Shown: piece after piece, positions 1-6,101 of the stretch
Layout: the number at the start of each line of letters is the position of its first letter
Numbering within the stretch: the first letter of the stretch is position 1
From: Deltaproteobacteria bacterium
Lineage (GTDB): Bacteria; Desulfobacterota; Syntrophia; Syntrophales; Fen-1087
NCBI GenBank assembly: GCA_026388595.1
Contig: JAPLJM010000197.1
Coordinates: 1 to 9,454, forward strand
Direction: 5' to 3'
Length of the DNA: 9,454 nucleotides
Notes under the pieces: model-generated
The model's database searches: none
What the model saw: the letters and a program-made list of their open reading frames with translations, nothing else
What the model was told of the DNA's origin: nothing
Program-made: the position numbers and the translations under genes

Positions 1-830
1 TAAGGCAGGACGGCGCCTGTCTCGGGGTCGATAATCTCGGCGAGAAAGTGATCCTCGAAGATATGCATGCCGCTGCGGCCCTCGGTGCATTCCATGGAGA
101 CCCCCGGTCCCATGACTTCCGACAGGCCGTAGATATTCAAGGCCATGATATTCATGGCGCTTTCGATCTCATCCCGCATTTTATCCGACCAGGGTTCGGC
201 CCCGAAGATCCCGACACGCAGCTTCAGGTTCCGCATGTCGACGCCCATGGCCCGTCCCTGTTCTGCCAGGTTGAGGGCATAGGAGGGGGTGCAGCAGATC
301 GCCGTGGGGCCGAAGTCCTGCAGGATCATGATCTGCCGTTTGGTGTTGCCGCCGGACATGGGGATGACGCTGGCGCCCAGCTTTTCCGCCCCGTAATGGG
401 CCCCCAGGCCGCCTGTGAAAAGACCGTAGCCGTAGGCGTTATGAATGATGTCGTTCTTGTTCAGGCCGGCGGCCACAAAACAGCGGGCCATCAGCTCCGA
501 CCAGACGTCGATATCCCGCTTTGTGTATCCCACCACCGTGGAACGTCCGGTTGTGCCCGACGAGGCATGCAGCCGGACCACGCTGCTCATGGGCACGGCA
601 AAGAGACCAAAGGGGTAATTGTCCCGCAGGTCCTGTTTGGTGGTAAAGGGAAGCCTGGCCAGGTCGGCGAGGCTCTTGATGTCATCCGGTTTCACCCCCG
701 CTTCGTCAAAGGCCGTTTTGTAAAAACCGACCGTGTGATAAACCCGTTGCACGACCTGCTGCAAGCGTTTCAACTGCAGAGATTCCAGCACCTCCCTGGG
801 CAGGGTTTCAAACTCCTCATTGTAGATCAT
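1..830 (-). CDS. paaK: Phenylacetate-CoA ligase, 5' part (runs off the window)
   Basis: Adenylate-forming (ANL superfamily) enzyme that activates phenylacetate, or a related aromatic acid, to its CoA thioester through an acyl-AMP intermediate in the cytosol. The first 276 residues are visible; family members run to about 430, so the C-terminal third lies beyond the window edge. The ATP-binding loop HASSGTTGRST spans about residues 88-98 (SSGTTG 90-95), and the A5-type motif YGLSE is at about 234-238, followed by GPG. The MIYNEEFETLP start and the segment PFTTKQDLRDNYPFG are typical of PaaK. The ATG at 830 is preceded by a GAGGGGAGG ribosome-binding site. The reading frame stays open to base 1. 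A promoter at 886-914 suggests its own transcript. The exact substrate (phenylacetate or another aryl acid) cannot be told from this part. The long plus-strand open frame across it is a shadow. Confidence 0.93.
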   Translation of the reverse strand, partial: MIYNEEFETLPREVLESLQLKRLQQVVQRVYHTVGFYKTAFDEAGVKPDDIKSLADLARLPFTTKQDLRDNYPFGLFAVPMSSVVRLHASSGTTGRSTVVGYTKRDIDVWSELMARCFVAAGLNKNDIIHNAYGYGLFTGGLGAHYGAEKLGASVIPMSGGNTKRQIMILQDFGPTAICCTPSYALNLAEQGRAMGVDMRNLKLRVGIFGAEPWSDKMRDEIESAMNIMALNIYGLSEVMGPGVSMECTEGRSGMHIFEDHFLAEIIDPETGAVLP

Positions 831-885
831 GAATCAAGCCTCCCCTCTTTTAGTTTTACCGTTGCTTTTGTAAGAGCGTTGCCCC

Positions 886-914
886 AATATACCAAAAGAT
901 CATGCTCCGGGCAA
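886..914 (-). promoter_or_regulatory. Sigma70-like promoter for the phenylacetate-CoA ligase gene
   Basis: On the minus strand, TTGCCC (bases 914-909) is followed after exactly 17 bases by TATATT (891-886). The -10 box matches consensus at 5 of 6 positions and the -35 box at 4 of 6. The predicted start near 879 gives a leader of about 50 bases to the ATG at 830. Seen in sequence; activity is inferred. Confidence 0.5.
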
Positions 915-930
915 GCGCTGTTCCGGTGAG

Positions 931-981
931 ACCGGTGAAAAATGGCCTTGCTGCCGCTCAACAATCATTTTCGCTTCAGAG
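931..981 (+). repeat. Dispersed intergenic repeat, copy A
   Basis: A stretch of about 51 bases that begins ACCGGTGAAAAATGG and ends TTTTCGCTTCAGAG. It aligns with 4814-4865, with one single-base length difference and a handful of substitutions. Its first 15 bases recur exactly, inverted, within 4945-4965. It lies between two minus-strand genes, just upstream of the ligase promoter. It looks like a REP/MITE-like short element; the family is not recognised by name. Confidence 0.65.
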
Positions 982-992
982 ATGCTCGTCCT

Positions 993-1006
993 ACTTTTTA
1001 AAAAGT
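993..1006. repeat. 14-base perfect palindrome after the Gate-protein stop codon
   Basis: ACTTTTTAAAAAGT is a perfect palindrome placed 2 bases after the minus-strand stop codon (1009-1011) of the Gate-domain gene. With no loop bases it is a poor hairpin. It could mark a transcript end or a protein-binding site. It sits between that stop codon and repeat copy A. Confidence 0.4.
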
Positions 1007-1008
1007 GG

Positions 1009-1947
1009 TTAATGCTCGTTTTTTTTGAACCGGAACCAGAGTCGCATCAGGCGGACCGTGACAATCGCCATGATGAGGCGGGGGACGTAGAGCCAGAAAG
1101 CGCTCAGTCCCAGGGACATGAACAGGGCCGGATCTTCCACCATGGAGTGATTGATGCCGATGGAAAGATGCAGCATTTCCAGATCCTGCTTGGACAGGCT
1201 GCCGTCTTTCGTTTCTTCCACAATGACGGCGCCGCCGTAAGCCAGGCCGAAGACAATCGCCGTCATCCAGAGAAATCCCAGCTTTTTATCCAGCCCCATG
1301 ATTTTCAGGAAGGGGGAGAAGAGTTTCACGATATTGGTGATCCACCCTCCCGCTTTGAGGATTTCCAGCAAGGTCAGCAGGCTCATGCAGATCAGAAAGA
1401 TCTTGATGCTCAGTTCCAGCGTTGCCCAGGCCCACTCCTTGACCATCTGTAAAAAAGGGATGGCCGCGGTTGTTGCGACATCCACAGGGATGGCCATCGT
1501 CTGGCCGTCTCTCAGGAAGGGGGCGACCAGCAGGACCGTTGCCACGGCGGCGCCCAGACGGAAAAGGGTGGCTTTTACAGGGTGCAGTCCGGAGTTGGCC
1601 TGAATGATGCCCTCCTGAATCAGATTGTGGGCCGTCAGCAGAAAGATTCCCATGAGCGTCATCTGGGCCGTGGTGAAGGGCAACACGGCCATGGCGGCAA
1701 GGGCGCCGTAGATATTGGCCAGCATCCCGATAATCAGGGGCAGTGCAGCCATGGTCGGCAGGCTGAGGAGATCCATCGCCGGGGCCAGCAGAAAATCAAG
1801 CTGGTTTAACCAGCCGCTCCAGGCGAGCAGGGCCGTAAAGAAAGATATGGGCAGCACGATTTTCATAATCCACAGAAAACCGTCCCAGCCTTTCTTCAGT
1901 CCCGTCTTTATGCCGGCTTGCCACATAGCTTTGTTATCGGTCGCCAT
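1009..1947 (-). CDS. Membrane protein with two nucleoside-recognition (Gate) domains
   Basis: A polytopic inner-membrane protein of 312 residues with the look of the nucleoside-recognition/Gate family (SpmA/SpmB, FeoB core, concentrative nucleoside transporters). Two similar halves are visible. Residues 22-113 and about 176-274 share the pattern of a hydrophobic segment, a short Gly-Trp motif (SGWLNQL; GGWITNI), a further hydrophobic hairpin, then a His-containing loop (HNLIQEG at 107-113; HSMVEDP at 267-273). This resembles SpmA and SpmB fused in one chain. About eight hydrophobic segments can be counted, and the C-terminus is basic (RLWFRFKKNEH). The start at 1947 has only a weak GGAAAC upstream. 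The transported solute is unknown: in this family the name reflects a domain, not a proven nucleoside substrate. A hairpin with a T-run at 2045-2072 lies in its presumed leader. Confidence 0.82.
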   Translation of the reverse strand: MATDNKAMWQAGIKTGLKKGWDGFLWIMKIVLPISFFTALLAWSGWLNQLDFLLAPAMDLLSLPTMAALPLIIGMLANIYGALAAMAVLPFTTAQMTLMGIFLLTAHNLIQEGIIQANSGLHPVKATLFRLGAAVATVLLVAPFLRDGQTMAIPVDVATTAAIPFLQMVKEWAWATLELSIKIFLICMSLLTLLEILKAGGWITNIVKLFSPFLKIMGLDKKLGFLWMTAIVFGLAYGGAVIVEETKDGSLSKQDLEMLHLSIGINHSMVEDPALFMSLGLSAFWLYVPRLIMAIVTVRLMRLWFRFKKNEH

Positions 1948-2044
1948 TTTCTGTTTCCACGATCTTTTTTTGATCTGAAAATACCCGACGTCCCCTTAAT
2001 AAGAGGGAGGAAGAAGTTAATCCATCCGAATTTAACCGATTATG

Positions 2045-2072
2045 CAAAAACCCTTTATCAGATAAAAGGGTT
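2045..2072 (-). terminator. Hairpin with T-run upstream of the Gate-protein gene
   Basis: Bases 2049-2058 (AACCCTTTAT) pair with 2062-2072 across a CAG loop, with A2067 bulged. On the minus strand the 3' side is followed directly by a T-run (A-run 2046-2050 on plus), the form of an intrinsic terminator. No minus-strand gene lies just upstream, so it would act as a leader attenuator for the gene starting at 1947 or stop antisense transcription. No T-run follows on the plus strand. Confidence 0.4.
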
Positions 2073-2210
2073 ACAGGCAAAGTGTTATTTTAAAACGATG
2101 ATTTGCGCGGTTGCCGAGGGTGCTCTGCAAGGCCATCACGTTTTCTTCTTTGCGGAAATACCCTGGATATGGTAGTCAAAAGTCCAACCCGATGGAACCA
2201 ATAGAAGATT

Positions 2211-3566
2211 ATGAAACTCACCATCAGCCGAAAATTACTCCTGGGCTATCTGGTCATGGCCCTGCTTACCGTGACAGCCAGCGCCTACGCCGTTGTCAGC
2301 CTGCGTCAACTCAATGATTTGGCCTATGGCATTATCAACCAGGATTTCTTCATTGTCGAGACCAGTAAAAAAATGATGGATGCCCTGCTGGCCCAGGAGA
2401 GCGCCGAACGAAAATACCTGATTCTCAAGGACCTCTCCCTTGCCGAGATCTTCCGGGCGCGCAACCAGGAATTTGCGCAAAGCCTGCAAGGGCTTGCCGC
2501 TCATCCCTTTCCTGGCACTGCTCAACTTCATACGCAAATGGCGTCACTCGCGCGACAGTATGGCGCACTTTTTGAGCAGGAATTGACCCTGGTCGGGGAA
2601 AATCATCTGCAGGAGGCCATGACCCTTTCCGAAGGCGAGGGGAAAAAAATCATCGAGAGCCTGGCATCCCAGGTATGGGCCATTCAGCAAAAGGCCGAGA
2701 AAGACATTGATGCCAGGATGAACCTGATCCGCACACAGGGGGCCAATGCCGCACAGCTCACCATTGTCCTGACGGTATTGAGTCTCCTGGCGGGATTTTC
2801 ACTGGCTTTGCTGATTACCTATAATATTTCCGTCCCCCTGAAAAAGCTGGAAAAGGCAACCCGTTTGATTGCAGATGGACAGTTTGACCACCATCTGCAC
2901 ATTGACCGGCCGGATGAGATCGGCAGCCTGGCGAGCGCTTTCGGGGTGATGACCAAACGGCTCAAAGTGCTGGAGGCCTTGAACCTCGATGCCAGTCCCC
3001 TCACCGGCCTGCCCGGAAATCTGGCCATTGAGCGGGTCATTGAGGAACGTTTGTCGGCCCAAATAGCCTTTTCCCTCTGTCAGATCGATCTGGATCATTT
3101 CAAGCCCTTTGCCGATAATTACGGTTATGCCTGGGCAAGTGAAATCATCAAGGAAGTCGCCAGAATCCTGTTGGCGGAACGGGAGCGCAGCGACCTGCAG
3201 GATGTTTTTGTCGGCCATATCGGCGGGGATGACTTTGTACTGATTGCCGACCCGGAACAGGCCGAGGTACTGGGCCGCCGCCTGGTCGATGTCTTTGATG
3301 CGCAGATCCGTCCGTTTTATTCTGACGAAGACCGGCAGCGGGGCTTCATCGTCGGCAAGGATCGCAAGGGAAATGTCCAGACCTTTCCGTTGCTTTCCGT
3401 TTCGGTGGCCATGGTCACCGGTGATGGACGCCGCTTTAAAAGTGCCCTCGAAATGGCCGTCATAACAGCGGAATTGAAGGAATATGCGAAATCATTTGCA
3501 GGCAATAACTTTGTCAAAGAGGAAGACTTGACCAATGACCATCCGGACTCGACGAGAAAAGCGTGA
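2211..3566 (+). CDS. Membrane-bound HAMP-GGDEF protein with degenerate cyclase site
   Basis: A signalling protein of 451 residues. A first membrane segment (about 9-29) and a second (about 183-204) enclose a helical periplasmic sensor region of about 150 residues. A HAMP linker follows (about 205-257), then a GGDEF-type domain (about 260-435). GGDEF domains normally make cyclic di-GMP from two GTP. Here the signature reads GGDDF (338-342), with Asp in place of the catalytic Glu. The metal-binding DLDHFK region is kept (D293, D295, K298). The Asn and Asp that normally bind the guanine base align with A301 and S310. The usual D-x-L-T motif reads SPLT, and no RxxD inhibitory site lies at the expected place. 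It is therefore probably a receptor or scaffold rather than an active cyclase; this is inference. The start at 2211 has a weak AGAAG upstream. It probably shares a transcript with the lipoprotein gene that follows. Confidence 0.88.
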   Translation: MKLTISRKLLLGYLVMALLTVTASAYAVVSLRQLNDLAYGIINQDFFIVETSKKMMDALLAQESAERKYLILKDLSLAEIFRARNQEFAQSLQGLAAHPFPGTAQLHTQMASLARQYGALFEQELTLVGENHLQEAMTLSEGEGKKIIESLASQVWAIQQKAEKDIDARMNLIRTQGANAAQLTIVLTVLSLLAGFSLALLITYNISVPLKKLEKATRLIADGQFDHHLHIDRPDEIGSLASAFGVMTKRLKVLEALNLDASPLTGLPGNLAIERVIEERLSAQIAFSLCQIDLDHFKPFADNYGYAWASEIIKEVARILLAERERSDLQDVFVGHIGGDDFVLIADPEQAEVLGRRLVDVFDAQIRPFYSDEDRQRGFIVGKDRKGNVQTFPLLSVSVAMVTGDGRRFKSALEMAVITAELKEYAKSFAGNNFVKEEDLTNDHPDSTRKA

Positions 3567-3595
3567 TAACACACTTTTGCGATTCATTTTTTCGG

Positions 3596-3622
3596 TCATT
3601 CCCGTGCAGACGGGAAGCCATG
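3596..3622 (+). repeat. Short palindromic ATTCCC...GGGAA element
   Basis: TTCCCGT (3599-3605) pairs perfectly with ACGGGAA (3610-3616) around the loop GCAG, within a TCATTCCCG...CGGGAAGCCATG context. The arrangement resembles widely scattered bacterial intergenic repeats of the ATTCCC-N8-GGGAAT type. There is no T-run, so it is not a classical terminator. It favours a start for the next gene downstream of it. Confidence 0.45.
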
Positions 3623-3633
3623 TCATTAAAGTC

Positions 3634-4233
3634 ATGCGGGATTTCTGCTTTCGAAAAAAGCAAAGCCATCGTGATTTGAAGGGAAACTTAGCCAGGTTGT
3701 TAGCTATGGGATTGCTGGTGTTCATGTTCGGGGCCTGCGCCTTTTCATCGACCGTGGCGCCGGGTAAAGGCACTGGTCCGGGATTCCTGGTGGTTCCCGT
3801 CGAGAAAGCCAGTCTTTTCAGTAAACCACAGGCCGACGCCATGCTGCTGAATGAGGGCGTATCCTGTCTGGGCCTTTCTGACAAATCGGCGGATTATGTG
3901 AAGGCCAGAGAGACCTTTGCACTTTTGATCAATAAGTATCCCACAAGCGAATGGCGCCCTCTGGCGGAGACATTTATCCATCTGATCGACGCCATCCAGT
4001 CAACGCTGGCGCAAAACCGGACCGAACAGGCGAAAAATCAATCCGAACGGGAACTGGCTGAAAAACTGCGGCAGGACAAGGAGCAACTCAAAAAGGATCT
4101 GCAGATGCTGGGCAGTAAATGTCAGGCCGATCGCACCAGCCTTTTGCAGGAGAACGAACAGCTAAAAAGAGATATGGAATTACTGAAGAAGCTGGAGGTT
4201 CAGCTGGACAGGCGGGAAAAGATGCTGCGCTGA
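3634..4233 (+). CDS. Probable lipoprotein with TPR-like and coiled-coil regions
   Basis: Not recognised as a named gene. From the ATG at 3634 it has 199 residues. A basic N-terminus is followed by a hydrophobic stretch (LLAMGLLVFMFGAC) that ends in a candidate lipidation Cys at residue 35; the lipobox is imperfect, with Phe at -3. The mature part has one TPR-like helical pair (ADYVKARETFALLINKYPTSEWRPLAETF, about residues 86-114 of this reading) and then a long charged coiled coil rich in Lys, Glu and Leu to the C-terminus. This resembles the helical lipoproteins encoded beside sensor proteins (QseG/YfhG type), but the likeness is only structural. An in-frame ATG at 3535 would overlap the GGDEF gene but would place a palindromic repeat inside the coding region, so the later start is preferred; neither has a good ribosome-binding site. 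It probably reports to, or is co-expressed with, the upstream HAMP protein. Confidence 0.7.
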   Translation: MRDFCFRKKQSHRDLKGNLARLLAMGLLVFMFGACAFSSTVAPGKGTGPGFLVVPVEKASLFSKPQADAMLLNEGVSCLGLSDKSADYVKARETFALLINKYPTSEWRPLAETFIHLIDAIQSTLAQNRTEQAKNQSERELAEKLRQDKEQLKKDLQMLGSKCQADRTSLLQENEQLKRDMELLKKLEVQLDRREKMLR

Positions 4234-4246
4234 AGGCGGAGCCCGT

Positions 4247-4807
4247 TTATCCTTCCGGACGATCTCCTCTTTGTTTCAGCCAGGCGGCGGCGAGGACGAT
4301 ACCGAGAGCCGTTTTTGCATCGATAATCTGTCCTGTCTGGATCATGGCTTCGGCTTCCGTGAAAGAAACTTCCAGGGTTTCAATGAATTCATCTTCGTCC
4401 GGCGGCAGGGCCAGCGGGAAGAGGTCAAAAGCCAGAAAAAAATGCATGTATTCGTTGCTGTAACCGGGGACCAGGTACCCCTCAAAGAGCTTAACCAGCC
4501 CTTTTGCCTGGAAACCGATCTCTTCGGCCAGTTCCCTTTGTGCGCAGGCTTCCGGGGTCTCCTCTCCCTTGTCGATGGACCCGGCCGGAATTTCTGTGAG
4601 CACCCGGCAGGTGGCAGGACGGTACTGTCGGATGAGGATCAGCTTGCCCGCATCGTTTACCGGTACAACGGCAATGCATGGCTTATGGTCAATCCAGCTC
4701 TGCCGGCTTTTCCGACCGTTGGGAAAGCAGACCTCTCCCTCATAAACATCGAAGACCCGGCCGTGATAGATCAACTGGCCCTTATCTTGACTTGACGTCA
4801 TGATCAC
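4247..4807 (-). CDS. nudF: Nudix hydrolase, ADP-ribose pyrophosphatase type
   Basis: Predicted to hydrolyse ADP-ribose, or a related nucleoside diphosphate sugar, to AMP and ribose 5-phosphate, using Mg2+. The complete Nudix box GX5EX7REUXEEXGU is at residues 76-99 (G76, E82, R91-E92, E95-E96, G98), with Phe at the last position. The upstream segment LIRQYRPATCRVLTEIPAGSID is typical of ADP-ribose pyrophosphatases; the first part, LIRQYRP, packs against the substrate in that group. The length of 186 residues fits. The start is either GTG at 4807 (AAGGG at good spacing) or ATG at 4801; the GTG has the better spacing. The gene converges with the lipoprotein gene, with 13 bases between the stop codons. 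Repeat copy B lies directly upstream. The exact substrate is inferred from family resemblance. Confidence 0.88.
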   Translation of the reverse strand: MIMTSSQDKGQLIYHGRVFDVYEGEVCFPNGRKSRQSWIDHKPCIAVVPVNDAGKLILIRQYRPATCRVLTEIPAGSIDKGEETPEACAQRELAEEIGFQAKGLVKLFEGYLVPGYSNEYMHFFLAFDLFPLALPPDEDEFIETLEVSFTEAEAMIQTGQIIDAKTALGIVLAAAWLKQRGDRPEG

Positions 4808-4813
4808 ACCAAG

Positions 4814-4865
4814 ACCCTTGAAAAATGGCTTCGCCGCCGCTTAAAAAATATTTTTCGCTTCAGAG
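4814..4865 (+). repeat. Dispersed intergenic repeat, copy B
   Basis: It shares TGAAAAATGGC, then a Gly/Cys-codon-rich GCCGCCGCT core, an A/T stretch and TTTTCGCTTCAGAG with copy A at 931-981. It lies immediately upstream of the Nudix gene in the same orientation relative to that minus-strand gene as copy A is to the ligase gene. Confidence 0.65.
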
Positions 4866-4930
4866 CTGTTATTGCCACATGATGATTTAAAACAAGCTGT
4901 TAGCTTTCGCACTGGAAAGGCAAAAAACAT

Positions 4931-4966
4931 TTGATTCGCCGCTTGCGAACCATTTTTCACCGGTTA
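4931..4966 (-). repeat. Dispersed intergenic repeat, partial inverted copy C
   Basis: On the minus strand it reads ACCGGTGAAAAATGG (4965-4951) followed by TTCGC and GCGGCGAATC, matching the head of copy A exactly over 15 bases. With copy B it forms an inverted pair (4819-4834 against 4945-4959) around about 110 bases, in the gap between the Nudix gene and the small zinc-protein genes. Confidence 0.6.
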
Positions 4967-4980
4967 TGCAACGCTCTCGC

Positions 4981-5006
4981 TCCGCTCCTTATCACAAGGA
5001 GGCGGA
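4981..5006. repeat. Stem-loop downstream of the thioredoxin operon
   Basis: TCCG plus CTCCTT (4981-4990) pairs with AAGGAG and CGGA (4996-5006) around the loop ATCAC, with one bulged G (5002). It starts 17 bases past the stop codon of the last gene of the operon. There is no T-run on the minus strand, so it is more likely an RNA 3'-end stabiliser or part of repeat copy C than a standard intrinsic terminator. Confidence 0.4.
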
Positions 5007-5022
5007 TTTCAGCCTGCCGGGC

Positions 5023-5208
5023 TCATTTCAGCCGATTGTCCATACCCGTGAACCCGCAATCGGGCTGATAGCAGGTCACGTTCAAAAATTCGCATTTCTT
5101 GGAACAGACCGGACAGGCCTGAGGGGGGACCTGTGCCTGGATGGTATTCCCGCAATTGCTGCATTTCCATGTGTTATCCGGCATCTCAGGCGTATTGCTC
5201 GTCGGCAT
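5023..5208 (-). CDS. Small rubredoxin-like Cys-rich protein
   Basis: A protein of 61 residues with an N-terminal WKCSNCG (C16, C19) and a central ACPVC (C32, C35), the two knuckles of a rubredoxin or zinc-ribbon fold. Three further cysteines follow (C39, C46, C51) in KCEF...VTCYQPDCG. It resembles the RUBY_RBDX/rubrerythrin-tail type, which binds Fe or Zn through four cysteines; the extra cysteines and the VTCY-P-CG tail are distinctive. An electron-transfer or metal-binding role in the cytosol is inferred. The ATG at 5208 is chosen because AGGAG lies 7 bases upstream; a longer in-frame reading from 5319 lacks that support and would run deep into the neighbouring gene. Its first 23 bases overlap the end of the preceding gene in another frame, which suggests translational coupling within the thioredoxin operon. 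Confidence 0.82.
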   Translation of the reverse strand: MPTSNTPEMPDNTWKCSNCGNTIQAQVPPQACPVCSKKCEFLNVTCYQPDCGFTGMDNRLK

Positions 5209-5368
5209 GATCTTTCTCCTTCTGTTCGGCTTCCCACAGCAGTTTTTTTCTTTCTTCCATACAGGCTCGGCACCAGATGGTATATCCGCACTGTCCCTTG
5301 CAGTTTTCAAAATCCTCATCGGAATCTGAGTCGGGCGTCCGCTGCGTGTTTTCGGCTAAAGGGTTCAT
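5186..5368 (-). CDS. Small four-cysteine protein between thioredoxin and rubredoxin-like genes
   Basis: Not recognised by name. It has 60 residues: an acidic N-terminus (TPDSDSDEDFEN), one cluster C-x3-C-x5-C-x2-C (C23, C27, C33, C36) that could hold a metal ion, then a helical charged tail (MEERKKLLWEAEQKEKDH). The ATG at 5368 is 9 bases past the thioredoxin stop codon, and a TTG at 5374 is an alternative. No ribosome-binding site is evident, so it probably depends on translation of the thioredoxin gene. Its 3' end overlaps the next gene by 23 bases. The tight packing supports it as a real gene despite its size. A metal-site or redox partner role for the thioredoxin is only inference. Confidence 0.68.
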   Translation of the reverse strand: MNPLAENTQRTPDSDSDEDFENCKGQCGYTIWCRACMEERKKLLWEAEQKEKDHADEQYA

Positions 5369-5377
5369 CGTCAAACG

Positions 5378-5992
5378 TTAATTTGTTTTCATGATCGCCA
5401 GCAGGTGCTTTTCGATTTCTTCTTTGGGGAGGGCGCCGACCAGCCGGTTGATCATTTTGCCGTCCCTGAACAGCAGCATGGTGGGAATGCTCTGGATCGT
5501 ATATTGGGAAGCGATCATGGGATTTTCATCCACGTTGAGTTTCGCAATCTTTACGCCACCGGCATATTTTTGGGCCAGCTCGTCGAGAATGGGGGCCACT
5601 GTCCGGCAGGGGGCGCACCATGGCGCCCAGCAATCTACGAGGACCGAAGTGGCAGAGGAAATAACTTCCTTGGAAAAGGTTGCATCCGTCACATCCACGG
5701 GGTTCCCCTGTTCACTTTGATTCACCAGCGGGCAGCCGCATTTGCCGCATTTGGGCTGGTCGTTGATCCGGTCCTCGGGCATGCGGTTTTTGGTTCCGCA
5801 GTTAAGACAGCGGATGATCATTTCATCCAAAGGAGACTTGCAGTGACCGCAGCTCGGCTTGTCCTGAAGGCGTTGCTTGGGAATACGATTCTTGGTTCCG
5901 CAGTTAAGACAGCGGATAATCATTTGATCGGAAGTCACAATCGCATCTCTTTTCATCATCCGAGAGTTTGCAGCCTTTACAAGCTGCGTCAT
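5378..5992 (-). CDS. Thioredoxin with tandem N-terminal zinc ribbons (TrxC-like)
   Basis: A cytosolic thiol-disulfide oxidoreductase of 204 residues. The thioredoxin fold covers about 98-204, with active site WCAPC (125-129), buried Asp D120 and the cis-proline P170 (SIPT). E. coli thioredoxin 2 (TrxC) has one N-terminal zinc ribbon of two CxxC pairs. Here there are two: C28/C31/C48/C51 and C62/C65/C82/C85, both with the pattern MIIRCLNCGTKNR-P-R-CG-C. The repeat unit is 34 residues, or 102 bases. The start used, ATG at 5992, has a weak ribosome-binding site; a start closer to the first MIIRC (ATG at 5923) is possible and would leave about 110 bases of leader. It is driven by a near-consensus promoter at 6041-6069 and heads an operon with two small Cys-rich proteins. 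Confidence 0.93.
   Translation of the reverse strand: MTQLVKAANSRMMKRDAIVTSDQMIIRCLNCGTKNRIPKQRLQDKPSCGHCKSPLDEMIIRCLNCGTKNRMPEDRINDQPKCGKCGCPLVNQSEQGNPVDVTDATFSKEVISSATSVLVDCWAPWCAPCRTVAPILDELAQKYAGGVKIAKLNVDENPMIASQYTIQSIPTMLLFRDGKMINRLVGALPKEEIEKHLLAIMKTN
5790..5925 (-). repeat. Direct duplication coding the two zinc ribbons of the thioredoxin
   Basis: Bases 5790-5823 and 5892-5925 match at 33 of 34 positions (the difference is G5816/A5918), at an offset of 102 bases. The matching block codes for MIIRCLNCGTKN. The rest of the two units has diverged at the DNA level while keeping the cysteines. Confidence 0.85.
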
Positions 5993-6040
5993 CTTTCAAG
6001 GTTCTCTGCCGGGATAAAAACAGCTATCTTCTTATAATTG

Positions 6041-6069
6041 ATTATAATGACGATTGAGAATTACGTCAA
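6041..6069 (-). promoter_or_regulatory. Strong sigma70-type promoter of the thioredoxin operon
   Basis: On the minus strand, TTGACG (6069-6064) is followed after 17 bases by a perfect TATAAT (6046-6041). The predicted transcript start is near 6034, about 40 bases before the ATG at 5992. The -10 box is half of a 7-base inverted repeat (TTATAAT-TG-ATTATAA, 6032-6047), which could be an operator. Confidence 0.72.
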
Positions 6070-6101
6070 GTGTCCATGGGCCTTTTGTTTTTTCGAAGCC
6101 G

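Noticed and set aside
48..929. Long plus-strand open frame of 293 codons
   Set aside because: It lies antisense to the clear phenylacetate-CoA ligase gene, its translation has no domain and it runs past the ligase start into the promoter and intergenic region.
4271..4795. Plus-strand open frame of 174 codons
   Set aside because: Exact antisense shadow of the Nudix hydrolase gene, whose Nudix box is complete on the minus strand.
5405..6037. Plus-strand open frame of 210 codons
   Set aside because: Antisense to the thioredoxin gene and crosses its promoter; no ribosome-binding site or recognisable domain.
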